A stretch of DNA of 64,000 nt from Sordaria brevicollis. Taxonomy: Eukaryota; Ascomycota; Sordariomycetes; Sordariales; Sordariaceae. The notes beneath the pieces are model-generated. The model saw only the letters and a list, made by a program, of their open reading frames with translations, was not told the origin of the DNA and did no database searches. Position 1 is the stretch's first letter. Each line of letters begins with the position of its first letter. A program made the translations under genes and the position numbers. The stretch spans positions 310,001-374,000 of the forward strand of contig JAUTDP010000002.1 in assembly GCA_033439795.1 (NCBI GenBank), in the 5' to 3' direction. This document shows, piece after piece, positions 1 through 10,976 of the stretch.

Positions 1-3000
1 GAACACATTCTATCGGGGTCACTTGGGCTGTTTAAATGTGAATTTTAAACATCATCAACTTGGGGAGGCCGTCTCCAACAAATTTCCTGGAGTGCAGCTC
101 CATGGATCCAATATACAGAGGTTGTCTGCTTTTTGCTGTTGTCATCTTGAGGTCTCTAACTTCACTGAGGTGAGCCTCTCTGTGAATCCCTGTTGGGGTG
201 GTATATCCAGCCTATAAGAGACGTCGCCGATCCCAAAACTGCGAAGTGTGGATCGCTAAGCGTTCTCCATGGTAAGACGGAAGTTCTGCCAAGAGTGGCA
301 GTGCTCGGCTGTCAAGGTGCTTCCCGCTTGTACATCCAGGCTCGGGTGCGAATCGGCCGCCGGGGACTACCATCTGCTCATGTCGAGGTCTGATCTCATC
401 ACGCACCACGTTCCCTCCTACGAAGAACGACTCAACGTACGACGTAGGTGTACGTACCTTTTGGAGAGCAAATACGGTTAGGGGCCCGATCAATGCACTT
501 TCAGTACCTTGGACAGTCATCATCACGCTTGTGGTTGGTCACGGACCAAACAATTGGTATTCGGTAAGTGGCCCGGTGTCAGTCAGGCTGTAGGGCGAGA
601 GTGTACGAAATACTTTGACTAGGCGATACTTGTAAACTGTACTGTAAGCTGTACATAGAGACCGAATGTACCAGTTTATACGTTGAAGGTTGCTAACGGA
701 TTAATTTCCCGTCTCCATAGCAAGGCATACGTACCGAGTCTAAGATTCTTCCTGGATATAACGTGCACACGACGCCAACTTACCTATAAAGATGCACACG
801 CCATCATTCAGCAAATGATCACACACGGTGCCGAAAACAAGTAGTTGAGGATGGAAGGCTAGCACTTCTATACCGAGTGTCCTCCTGGGAGTGAACATCT
901 TGTGAGGGTACGCGCCACCAGAAACCCTCCGCGGGTCGTCCGCCTTTGGATGTTTGTCAACCATACCTCTACTGATGCCAATCTTTTATTTAGAACCTCA
1001 TGGCTTATTGTCATTTGTCAAGTCGGCAGTCAAAAATATGGATTTCCTCAATTGAACTACCTACGATGATCTGGTCGCCATGGTGTCAATGAAGTATGGT
1101 CGTGGATTTAGCGCTGTTCCTTACCTAAAGGGTTTGAAGAAAACGAACGTGGTTGGAAGGTCAACGCGTCGGGTGATGCGTTGGTAGAGTGTTGCATTCA
1201 TGTGGCGGTGCAGAGGTTGGTGTAGAAGCCAGTCAGGCTGCTAACGGAAACTAACAGAGATGCGGCAACAATGGAGGAGGAAATTGGTGAGAGAAGATAA
1301 GCACCAACCGGATCTTTCTGTGTGCAAATGCAACGCCGTGGTGTGGCTGTTGTGTAACGTGTGGCTAGTCAGTCCTTATTTCCCCTCTTGAACCCTCGAA
1401 TGGAAACATGAGCTGAAGAGAACATACGCTAGGGAGTCAACCCGCACCATCCACTCGTTCATTCATTCAACGACATTTTCCCGCGCAATCGAATGCTAGC
1501 TCCCCGAATTCCCAATACGCAAGACGGCAAGTTAACGTGTCTGATTGCCCCCGAAATACTCGGCAGTTGCCCATTTGTGCTCGCGCACATCATCTATTGT
1601 TAAACACTAAGGAGAGAAAATGAGGCAGGGGTCAACATGGGTTTGGAGGTGGAAACCGTGGATACACAAACGTGAGATGAGGGACGGGATGGGACGGGAG
1701 TTCCCGCACGGCCCGACCCGCGCTGTTGATCTTGGAGATTGATCGTTAGCGTCAATCTATGGAAGCCAAGATGAGGCAAAGAACTTGCGTAGTAGCCATC
1801 CCAATCTAGTATTTCCTATCCTCGGACAACGTAGCGACCATCCATGCTTCGGAGCACCGCAGACGACCTTGCTTTGGTAGGTGTAGTCGTTGTAAAGACG
1901 CTCGATGGGGTGGGAAGTTCTTTTGTGATAATACTAAGATGGTTTCTTAGCCTCTGCCATCCCCAATTCTAACAGTAACAGGCTAACAGCTGCCTACCAA
2001 GCCGCCCGAGGCTTCGGCTGGTCTCGACATTGCGGGACAGAGCGCTTTGATTCGCAAAAGCCATAAGTTTGTTTCGGGTGCCCAGGATTATATGTTTCAA
2101 GATGGAGAAGTCGATAGAGGTATTGTGACATACTTGGCAACCACTCGTACGAATGCGTCCTGTCCAATTTTGGCATTTGATGTTGTCCCAAGTTCACGAG
2201 GCAACCTTTCTCTCCTATAACTTCTATTCTCGGCTCGAAGCGCCTCAGACCCATCGAGTAGAGCGTTGACCAGCTACATAGCCTCCAGCTACACAGCCTC
2301 GTGCACCCTTCCATTGATATAGGTACGAGTATGAGGCTGATTGACTGCACAGGTTTCAGAGACACCTATAGTCGACTGTCACGATTTTGCCAAGGCAGCC
2401 GCCTGCTGGCCACCAAATCTTGCGCAGCCGGTCTGAGCAACGATTTTGTTCTTCTTTTTGTGTACTCAAATCTTTCGAGAGTTGTCTGTCTTTCCGCGTC
2501 AAACGTCCATCAACTTGCAAGACCCAGACGGAAATCAAATTGTTCATTTCGAGTTCCGTGATACTGAGATCAGTGGCCAGTAAAGAAATCGTGACACGAA
2601 CGGCGCGGGCCTCACTCGTCGAGATCTTGTTGGTCATACACTGAAAGGCGTGTTGCTTACTTCCTGCTCAGATATCAAGTCGGTCGGTCGGTCGTCCTCG
2701 CCGAGCTTCCCATGCTATTTATTTCCCCCTATTTTCTTTCCGCGTCTTGGTTGGGTTCTCGTTGATTCTGACGGGCGATTGTCGATCTTATCGTGAGCAC
2801 CTTTTGGACACCTCCAACACTGCCATGGAACCCTCTTTGACCTCTTCCAGCCAACCACAACTGCCGCTCCTTGATGACTTGTTTCTCTTTGATCGGGTTC
2901 AACTCGAAATTCATGTCGGGGGCTGGTAGTTTGGGCGTCCGTATCTGTATTCGTCGCGCAAGCATTGTCGTGGCGACTGGATCATGGGCATTCGAGGCTT

Positions 3001-4080
3001 CTCAAGGCGAGCGAGGTTGTTGATACGGCGAAGGGGCGCCGCGATGTCCGGCGCGATCCATTTTCTTGTTCCCTGTGTATCCCGTTTCCGGTTCCGGCCC
3101 GCTTCCAACTGATTCTCTCCAATGTCTCTAGGTCTTTTCCCTTGCTCTTGTGTCATCCTGGTTGTCGGGTCGTTTCGAGAGATTTGGAGGCGTCATCATT
3201 CCGTCCCGGCAATGCATCGCGTCGTGGCTCGGTCGATCGCATCGAGAAGTGGCGGCGCAAGAAGGGTGAGTGGGCAAGTTCTGTGAGTGAAATGGAAATG
3301 GGAGAGGGGCATTCGTTTGCGAGGGGAGTTGACAATATATAAGGAATGAGAGAGGAGGAACGGTGCGCGGACAACATGTGGATGTCAGGCTACGCAATGG
3401 TTGGATGTAACGTGTCACTCCATTGCGTCCAATAAGCTTGCAGGACGCGTTAAGCAGGCTGCACAGAGATGCTAGAATGATACCGCGCACTAACAAATCA
3501 GAGTGTATCTCACTAGGTCGAAAGATAGTGTGTAATAAAAGCGCTGCATGCAGGCTACCACGCTGTGAGACATGTGGCTTTGGCCTCCCGGGCCTCTTTG
3601 GCCTCCCTGCTTTCCCCATCCCAGGGGCACACAAGCAAGCGACTTCGACAGCAAAACACAGCAACATCCATCACCATCGATGCCTCGGCTATCGCAAGAT
3701 TGTTTATCTTTATTGCTAACCTACGTTCTCTGCACACGACATACCCTTATAGGTGGTAGCGGGCATTTGTGGTGGAAGTTTGTTAGCCCGAATCGAATCC
3801 GGTCGCTGCCATGCCACTTACAGGGCATATTGTTAGTGCAAAGGCCTGTGAGGAAGCTTGGCAGGTTCACGATGTGAACGATCAGTCCGAGGCATCACGG
3901 ACACTCAACGATTTGGATCTCTTCCAGTCGTATATTGGTATATCTCCGGTTTGGACCCTCCATTAGGTGCTCCTAAACTCCCATACTCGTACGAATTTTG
4001 CTGCTAGCCCCCTCATCTTTTCCCACCGACCCTAGGGAACCACAACCTCGGGTACCATGGTCGTCAAGAAGTAACTTCCT
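1..4080. other. Left-end region, no gene established
   Basis: Base composition is normal (not RIP-like). Only short overlapping ORFs occur on both strands and none shows a recognisable domain. The least unlikely is a 93-codon ATG ORF on the minus strand (2637 down to 2356). It begins MTNKISTSEARAV and has reasonable C/G third positions at its start, but no convincing splice partner. A minus-strand ORF at 1994-2365 could be a following exon, but no clean donor-acceptor pair joins the two. I see no tRNA, LTR or inverted repeat here. It may be long intergenic or UTR sequence, or fragmented exons I could not assemble. Confidence 0.4.
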
Positions 4081-4416
4081 TTACTCCTCCGTGATGTTGT
4101 GCTCCTTCCTCATGTGTCTATTCCTGTTATCACTCCTAGTGAAACTCTTCTTATTCGCATACTCGCAGGTCTTGACTGAGCAGTGGAATCGCCTTGCTCC
4201 GGCTTCCGCTTCCCCTTTTCCGACTCTCTTGAGATGTCTCCTGGTCCCCTCATGGCGTTCGAAGTCTCTTATAATGTTCGACACGTAACCACATACGTTG
4301 CAAGCGAAGGTCTGAGGCGCGGTGCTGTTAACTTGGCAGTTGTGGTTTGCCCCATTGATCGCATCAAGTCTGACGATGTCTTGGCAAGCAGTTGTCGAGA
4401 TGGGGGGTCCAGCCAC
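4081..4416 (-). pseudogene. C2H2 zinc-finger domain, gene incomplete or decayed
   Basis: This 111-codon open frame carries two zinc fingers. The first is C39-x2-C42-x12-H55-x5-H61, the second C79-x4-C84-x16-H101-x4-H106. The protein stops five residues after the last histidine (ITEE end). Spacing and sequence (RDFERH, RRHLKR, FTRSDN) closely match the complete gene at 5156-6005 on the same strand, so the two are tandem paralogues. No in-frame ATG precedes the fingers: the frame opens with GTG directly after a TGA. Either an upstream exon is joined through an acceptor I could not pin down (a TTAACAG before the fingers at about 4325 is one candidate), or this copy has lost its 5' end. If expressed it would be a DNA- or RNA-binding protein. 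The finger call is firm; the gene model is not. Confidence 0.6.
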
Positions 4417-5155
4417 TCATGGCCTTAATCGCGAGTAAACAATATCGCTGGGTATCAGGTCGTCGGACGATGGCATGCGCAACCAGTCTGCGTTTTAGAT
4501 GGAAGTCGGTGGTGGTTGGATGAATTCGGATTGTTGGGTGGTTGATGTTTAGATTCTTCCAAGGAACCACTGCGTGCCGATATCACAAAAAAAAGAAAAA
4601 CAGAAAAAAAGCGGCCGGCTCTGATGATAGGTAAACAGGTTTCATCTGACTTCCATAGGTTTTTGCAGCATAATCTCACAGATCTGTTACTGTGCTAGGC
4701 GGTCTGTGCAAGCAGAAGTCTTGGCAGGTAATCCAGTTCGGGAACGGACGTAGCGTCAGCTTGGACACTCGTCGATTTCTTTCTCTCAGTATCGTCTTTG
4801 CCATTTCAGCTCTCATGAACAACAAGTTTCACGTCATTTACTCCGCGCCAGAACTCATTTTGGAGAATGTCATCGCCGATTTCAATGGAACACATTTGCC
4901 TGGCTACCTACCACCACCTACCTACCTACCCCTGGTTGCCCCGACAACAGCCAGACGCACCCGACGCTAACACCGCACCGCTATCTGCACAACGGTACAT
5001 AGCCAACAGAACACACTCAACAACGGCACGATCCAGTCCTGCCATAAACATCATCATGCCTCTTCTCTGCCATTCCTTCTTCTATTCTTTTTTTTCCAAT
5101 GTTCCCATCCGGTGATGGCAGAAGAGTCGCGGTGCCTTCCGAGGTCTTGTGTAAG
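4417..5155. other. Spacer between the two zinc-finger loci
   Basis: No gene is visible. The sequence contains A-rich runs at 4587-4611 and a TACC-rich stretch at about 4905-4934. A similar TACC/GGTA-rich stretch, inverted, lies at 6030-6060 upstream of the second zinc-finger gene. The 5' end of the decayed zinc-finger locus, if it survives, should be here. Confidence 0.5.
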
Positions 5156-6005
5156 TTATGTTAACTCATGTTTATCCCTCTCATGTCTCCTCAGGTTATC
5201 CATCCTGGTAAAGCCTCTTCCGCTGGTATATCGACAACCTCGGACGGTACAATAAAACCGCTCCACGGTTTCCTCCGAGTCGCGTTGGCCGTGCTTCCGG
5301 AGGTGAGCGCGGGTGGTTCGGTGGCGGTCAAAGTCGCGCTGGGTCTTGGAGGAGAAGTTGCAGGCGGCGCAGGTGAAGCGGTTAGAGTGGTTGGCGCTGG
5401 TGACCGCCTTGGTACTGACCCCGGAGCTGGTGTGGGCGGTGGTATTGGTTCCGGGATGGACATTATCGTTGGCGTTGGCCTCATGATTCGCGGTGGAGAC
5501 AGGGTGGTTGGGAGTATCGTCGAGACTGGCTGGGGACCTCCATGTTGGAACTGAAGATGGGGATGAGGCCTCACGGCTCAAAGGAGGGTCAGGGGTGTTG
5601 GTCGGTGGACGGTAAGGAAGGTCTATATAGTAATCTGGCGACGGAAGAGAGAATCCTGCTTCGGTAGCATAGACGTTGCGTGTTGCTTGGGGGATGGGAG
5701 GACCGCCGTACTGGATGGCACCACCGCTGTCTTGGTTGGTACTCGTGACCATAGGGTTGACATGCTGGAGCGTGTGTGATGGAGATCAGTAAGGATACCT
5801 CCTATCGTTCAAGGGTAGAGAAGGCGAGACATACAGGTCCTCCGACTCCCTCGATGGGCTGACGAACATGGGAGGAGGTCTGGCGTGAATGTGAGCCTTG
5901 CCACAGGACGCGACCAGTATTGTTGTCAATCAGCCAGATAGTTCCGTCGCCGTCCCTCTGGCGGAAGTACGAAGCCGACCCATTAACAGTGCCGAAGGGG
6001 TCCAT
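5156..6005 (-). CDS. C2H2 zinc-finger protein, 259 aa, two exons
   Basis: Exon 1 is 6005-5835 (57 codons from ATG, start MDPFGTVNGS). An intron of 70 nt follows (5834-5765, donor GTATGT, branch ACTGATC, acceptor CCAG, phase 0). Exon 2 is 5764-5156. The N-terminal third has a short segment TIWLIDNNTGRVLWQG of unknown meaning. The middle (about residues 90-180) is Pro/Ser/Thr/Asn-rich and probably disordered. Two zinc fingers occupy the C-terminus: C189-x2-C192-x12-H205-x5-H211 and C229-x4-C234-x16-H251-x4-H256. The protein ends three residues after the last His. C2H2 pairs of this kind usually bind nucleic acid, so a nuclear regulator is likely, but the target is unknown. The decayed paralogue lies 0.7 kb downstream in the same orientation. 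Confidence 0.8.
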
Positions 6006-7108
6006 GATGATGTGGTGGCAGTTGCGAGTAGGGGTAGGTAGGTCGGGGTAGATAGGTAGAGGTAGGTAAATCCTGGACGTTTACATGTAGACGCCGGGCG
6101 TCATCAAACAAGACCTTTGTTGGCAAGAAGGAGATCGCTCTAATAAGCAACTTGAACCTCACGTGTTTTTGCAAGATTGGAATAGCTTAATAACTTGGGG
6201 AATAGAAGACCGCGGGAGGGAACATTACGGACACACCATAGTTTTATAGTCGGTTACCTACTCGTCAACGGCCTCAAGCTCTGTTCGGGGTTCGCCCGCG
6301 GAGGCTCCTAGAGGTGATAATCGGAGAATCCTTAGAGTACCTCTAGCCTCTTGAAGGGAGGCCCGGCCGGTTGAATACCAGCATGATTGAACCATTTGCA
6401 CGGCCTTAGGCCTTCGATGCTTGCCCCTGTTCGTTTCATGGTCGATATGGAAATAAGCGCGCCTTGAACATTTCGTGTGAAGGTATTTTCAACGGTGCTG
6501 GCTTCGAAAGCTTCGTTCGCTTGGTGTTGCATCTCCTTTTAGTATTTTGAACAAAGTCTGCATGGAAATTACGCTTGTCTCATTGAAGCTAACAGAAGGA
6601 ATCTCGATTGTTCCGGAGAGTCACCTCTGCCTTTCTACTGAGCACTTCAAGAACTTTGCCCTCAACTCTCGCTCGTTGAAGACCAACTTACGCCGTGCCG
6701 CAACCTTGATCCATGGAACGACCAATGATTGGGTGTACAGTGAACGCCATCAAGACGAGACAGTCAAAACGTGAAGATGGTTGGTTGATCTCCAGTATGC
6801 CGATGAGCGTTGAAGTTTTGAAGTCCATTCTGGGTTAGCGTGAATGGTCTCCAGATCGCAACTACTCTCGGCGTTGCCATGATCGAGGAGCTTAAATCGG
6901 AGCCTCTCCGCGGCTTCGAGACCCCAGATGTCGGCGTTCTCTTTCTTTACGTGCTGTTCAATCCGTATTGTCATTCTGCACCCCAACTGGCAGCTCAACA
7001 TCAACTCAACACCATTCTTACCTACCTCTACTGAAGGCATGAAGTTGTTCTTCGGCCACTCGAAGAAAGGTCTTTCTAGAGCTAATACCAACGCCGAGAC
7101 TTACGAAT
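6006..7108. other. Unresolved region with coding-like signal on both strands
   Basis: GGTA-rich repeats lie at 6030-6060. The plus frame at 6547-6774 and the plus frame at 6840-7034 (codons ending mostly in C or G, containing GVAMIEELKSEPLRGFETPD) look coding-like. The opposite strand also carries a 113-codon frame at 7091-6750 (containing IEQHVKKENADIWGLEAAER). Both cannot be exons of the same region. No domain is recognisable and no complete splice model was found. Confidence 0.3.
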
Positions 7109-7632
7109 ATGAAGCCCAAGATACGGCACCAGGTATGTGGCTACCATATCCCACTGCCGTGGCCTCTTCTTCTTCTTTTCGATCTCCGGCCTACGTGTTA
7201 TCCCCTGTGCATCGGTATCAAGGCTGACTTGCTGCAGGGATTGAACAGTCCTAGGCGGGAACGAGGGAATGTGCAAAAGGGACATGGACTCAACTCGCAG
7301 TCTATCAGTCCATCAAGACCACCAGCACGGTTAATCATTGGCCCAAAGTTGTCAACAGCACATTCAGCTTAACCGCCAAGGAAAACGAGCAGCATGCGGA
7401 CGACTATGACCGATCTCGAAGTTTCCCATCATATCTAACAGATCGAGGGCTTTCGACTAGACTGCGTAAGCCACATGGGCACGACGCCGAGAAGAAGCAA
7501 GTCCCTAACGCACCTACCAGCCCATGGCCAATAGCATCGCAGGGCAACCCACCAAGAGGAGCCTCCCGATTATCGGTCTTCGAAGGAAAGGGAATGTCGC
7601 AGCCTACATACGGTGGTCCAATTGTCGTCTGA
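7109..7632 (+). CDS. Possible small two-exon gene, unknown product
   Basis: The proposed model has exon 1 at 7109-7132 (ATG, eight codons MKPKIRHQ). An intron runs 7133-7254 (donor GTATGT, branch GCTGACT, acceptor CCTAG, phase 0). Exon 2 is 7255-7632, ending TGA. Exon 2 is open for 125 codons with Neurospora-like codon choice (many C-ending codons). It encodes a hydrophilic, Ser/Pro/Lys/Arg-rich chain with no recognised domain. An acceptor-like TTTCTAG just before exon 1 (7073-7079) suggests that exon 1 could instead be an internal exon of a longer gene starting further left. Treat this as a hypothesis only. Confidence 0.3.
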
Positions 7633-8405
7633 AATCCTTGGTCACATCACCCTGGAAATCTTCGCTTGCAACCAGAGTCATACGGACGGGGGAAAAGTGA
7701 GCAATTGCCAGTGTCGAAGAGAGCGAGCGACGGTCAATCTCGCGGCGCGGTTTTCGGCAGGCTCGCCATCGATGCCAAGCATATGCGTGCTATCCCACGT
7801 TTACACAATGCAATCGACAACGCGCGAGTGGAGAGAGTGTTTGAAACGACTGATCAGCGAGGTTGAAGGGCTTCAAACAACACTTGAAATCAGACCGCAG
7901 AAAGGACAGGAAATCGAGAATGGCGTGCCCTGACGAACAGTCAACGCGCCGAACGCGGCGAACGGAATCTGCAACTGGGGGGAAACGTCAGCAATCGACT
8001 CACAGATAAAAGGAATTGGGAGCATGGTGGTTGCTGGTGCCGTGGTCCAATTCAGTCGACAATGCGGACATGACGCGACCGAAAAGACGAGTGTTGACCG
8101 ACAACGGAAGACACCAACCGATGAGACGCAACGGGCAAAATCGATGTACCTGGCAATCACGCCCTCAGCATGAAAAAGACCAGCGACCTTTTCAAGGTTG
8201 ACTGACACCTAAAAGGTGCAGACCTATTAACCGAGTTGAGCTCCAACGGCCAAAAAAAAATGATGGTAATTCGATACGTTCGTTGTCAGCAAGAAGTCGA
8301 AGGTCCTAAGGTTCAATAATCCGCTATATTGTTGCCGAGAAAGAGTAGCAATAACCGCCAAGTCCCCTACATATCCACCAAACCAATACCAAATTTCAAC
8401 AACAA
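7633..8405. other. Intergenic, nothing established
   Basis: A plus-strand frame at 7613-7933 and a minus-strand frame at 7873-8208 overlap without recognisable domains or splice structure. There is an A9 run at 8252-8260. The end of the stretch is the 5' flank of tRNA-Gly. Confidence 0.4.
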
Positions 8406-8477
8406 GCGCCAATGGTCTAACGGCTAGGATTCATCCCTTCCAAGGATGAGGTGGGGGTTCGATTCCCTCTTGGCGCA
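8406..8477 (+). tRNA. tRNA-Gly(UCC)
   Basis: This is a 72-nt cloverleaf without an intron. The acceptor GCGCCAA pairs with TTGGCGC, with discriminator A. The D-arm region is TGGTCTAACGGCTAGGAT. The anticodon stem CATCC/GGATG encloses loop CTTCCAA, anticodon TCC, reading GGA codons. The T-arm is GGGGGTTCGATTCCCTC, with an intact B box. It decodes glycine in cytoplasmic translation. A T6 run begins three bases downstream. Confidence 0.95.
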
Positions 8478-8479
8478 AC

Positions 8480-8496
8480 TTTTTTGGTTCTTTTTT
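8480..8496 (+). terminator. RNA polymerase III terminator of tRNA-Gly(UCC)
   Basis: A T6 run (8480-8485) follows the tRNA almost immediately, and a second T6 (8491-8496) acts as a backup. This is the usual Pol III stop signal. Confidence 0.8.
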
Positions 8497-9138
8497 CGCC
8501 TTTTTCTGCTTTGCATTTGGTTATCCCAATTGCCTCAAGTTGTTTATTTTTTTCTGGATGGTTTTCGGTATTTTTGGCGGGGTTTTGTGCTTCGTGTTTT
8601 TTGGGGGGGGCTGGGGAGTGAACACCATGCCAAGACTCACGATGTTTGCACCAACCGTGTTGAAATGCATCAATCTGTCAATTCGGAGGAAACGAAAACA
8701 ACGACATATTGTTAAAGCAAGAAGGAAGGTCATTCAAGCGCCGAAGGTTTGGGATGAAATACGGTTCAGGTACGTCTAATAAACTTATCCAAGAAACTAA
8801 AGTATCAAAGCAGAATCAACAACAGAAAAAGGCAAGTGTTCCATCCGCATAAAACCATCATACAAAGAAGCATCGCAGCCCACTCCTACGTCTCGCCCTC
8901 ATGCCTCTCGCCATCGCGCATGACTCCGTGGCCACTATTTCCCCAGAAGAAAGATCATCGAGAAACAAGATTCCCCGCCCTAAGTCCCCCAAGAAGCAAT
9001 ACCAGATAGCGCAAGAAGCAACATCATCAATCATCAAAAAGACAGAAAAGAACCATAATCGAGGAGCAGCCCTGAGAGCAAAAAGCGTGACAGCCCACCA
9101 GCGCGACGACGCTTACTGCCAGCGACAGACCAGACACA
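8497..9138. other. Intergenic, 3' flank of the 575-aa gene
   Basis: A T/G-rich stretch (8497-8620), including a G8 run at about 8603-8610, is followed by A-rich sequence. No gene is seen. Overlapping ORFs here are shadows or chance. The right part is presumably the 3' UTR of the minus-strand gene ending at 9139. Confidence 0.5.
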
Positions 9139-10976
9139 TCAAACAGCGAACCGAACAACCCTCCATCCCCTCGGGTACTTATCCCCCTCCCCCGATGTCG
9201 GTATACCGGCAGGAAGCCAATGCGGCTCCACATGTGACACATACGAAGACGGGGCATACGAAGCCGGCGCGTAGCTAACCGAGTGCCGTCTCTTGGGGCG
9301 AGGCTCGGCCCTCACCCTATGATCGGCAGCTTCGAACTCATAACCGTATCGTGGGCTGCGTGGGTGGACGTCCCAGTGTGTGCTTGGCGCCGGAGTACTC
9401 ACGACGCTAGGGGAAGGGATGTTCCAATCCGTCAACCTCTCATCTGCTCTCCGCTCCGCCCGATCATCCCGTCTGTCGTGATGGTCCCGACGGTGGTGAT
9501 AATGACGATGATGACGATCATGCAGCTCACGACCATCTTCGTGCCGTCGTCCTCGGCGGTCCTCGCTGTGGCTATGGTTATGGTGTACGTCGCGACTGCG
9601 GGGGTATTGCGTCTCTGTCGAAGCAGTCCTGGGAGAACGTGGCCAGTCGTATGTCCACTCGTTTTCCCTATGCTCACCACGATGATAGTCACGGTCCCGA
9701 CCCCGTCCTCTTTCCCTCCGCCCATGGTCACGGGGGCCATACTCGTACTCGTCATCGGTATAGTGTCTGGGGGCGGGAATCTCCTGGAGGATCTCCTCGA
9801 ACCGAACTCTTGGTTGATGCGGTTGTTCGAGCTCCTTTGGCGGACGAGCTGGGACTGCCCCTACGGGAACAGGAACAGGGACGGCGTGTTGGGGAGCGGG
9901 AGCGGGCTGCTGCTGCTCTGGTGGGATATGACCATCTTCATACGGCGGCGGCGCACTACCCGTTGGCGAAGGCGGGTTCGATCCCGACCCTCCAGCTAGA
10001 GCAGGTCCGGAGAGGTTCTGATGATGCCAAGCCTCCCACTCCCTTTCGAGGCGTGCCGTCTCTTCTTCGCGCCTCCGCCGGTTCTCCCTCGCTACTTTAG
10101 CGGCTCGTTCTTCTTGCTCTTTTTTGTCCTTTTCTTCTCGGTCCCACACCGCTCGGAGCTCGACTTGGTAGCCCCTGATGACGCCCATTAGCTCCTTGAC
10201 GAGATCCTCGTAGTCCTTGCCTTGTCGTTCGAGACGAGCGATTTCGTCGAGCAAAGGCTGGATCTGCTCCTCTTTGAAGGTGGCGTAGGAGGCGAGGATG
10301 GCTTGTTGAAGGTAGGGGTCGTAGTTGGCGGACCGTTCGATGTTTTCGCGGTGGAGCTGGTCGAGGGAGGACCAGATGAGGGCGAGCTCGGTGGAGATCC
10401 ATTCTTGAAGGACTTGGTTGTCGGTTTGGGGCTGGAATTCGGACGAGGGCTCGGTGGTTGAATGGTACTGGTACTGGGGTGCTGATTGATAGTTGCTCAG
10501 GGTAGCTTGGAGGTCGGGCCATTGAGCCCAGGAGACGTGTTTGAGGTCGGCGTTGCTGTGATATAGGGTTAGTGAGAGGTGATGAAGGTGTTCGAGAGGT
10601 GAAGCTTACTCCTCGGGTTCCGAGTCGTCTTGGAAGAGCTCGTAGCGGTACTCATACTCTTTTCGGACCTTCTTCTCTCTGTCTCCGTGTCGTCGGGAAG
10701 GCTTCCGGTGGATTTCTACCGTCTCGTGCACATGATGCTCCCTTCTAGGCCTCGACTCTCTCGACTCTCTCGACTCTCTTGAGTCCTTTGAGGTTCGCTC
10801 CACAGAGCGAGCCCTGGCCCGCCGGCGATGGCTTGGTTGGCGGACGCTATCCGGAAATCAGTCCACTGCATTGTCAAATTCCGGCTTCAAAATGACACTC
10901 ACACATAGTACTCGCTCTGATACGAGTTCTGACCCATGACTTCACGGAAAAATCTGGAAAAGGTACCGGGAGCCAT
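9139..10976 (-). CDS. Coiled-coil, Arg/His/Glu-rich protein, 575 aa, three exons
   Basis: Exon 1 is 10976-10903 (ATG, start MAPGTFSRFF). Intron 1 is 10902-10847 (56 nt, GTGAGT, branch ACTGAT, acceptor ATAG). Exon 2 is 10846-10610. Intron 2 is 10609-10556 (54 nt, GTAAGC, branch ACTAAC, acceptor ACAG). Exon 3 is 10555-9139. The frame is kept across both junctions and the total is 576 codons. Residues about 45-60 hold an SRE repeat encoded by a 9-nt tandem repeat. Residues about 205-285 form a charged coiled coil (ARLERQ to LEREWEAW). A Pro/Gly linker follows, then an Arg/His/Asp/Glu-rich low-complexity tail with DRHHRHYHHRRDHHDRR-type runs. No catalytic domain or membrane segment is visible. 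I do not recognise the family. A structural or RNA-associated role is possible but not shown. Confidence 0.82.

Noticed and set aside
9432..10100. Large plus-strand ORFs (238 and 153 codons) opposite the 575-aa gene
   Set aside because: They are antisense shadows of a gene with two confirmed in-frame splice junctions.
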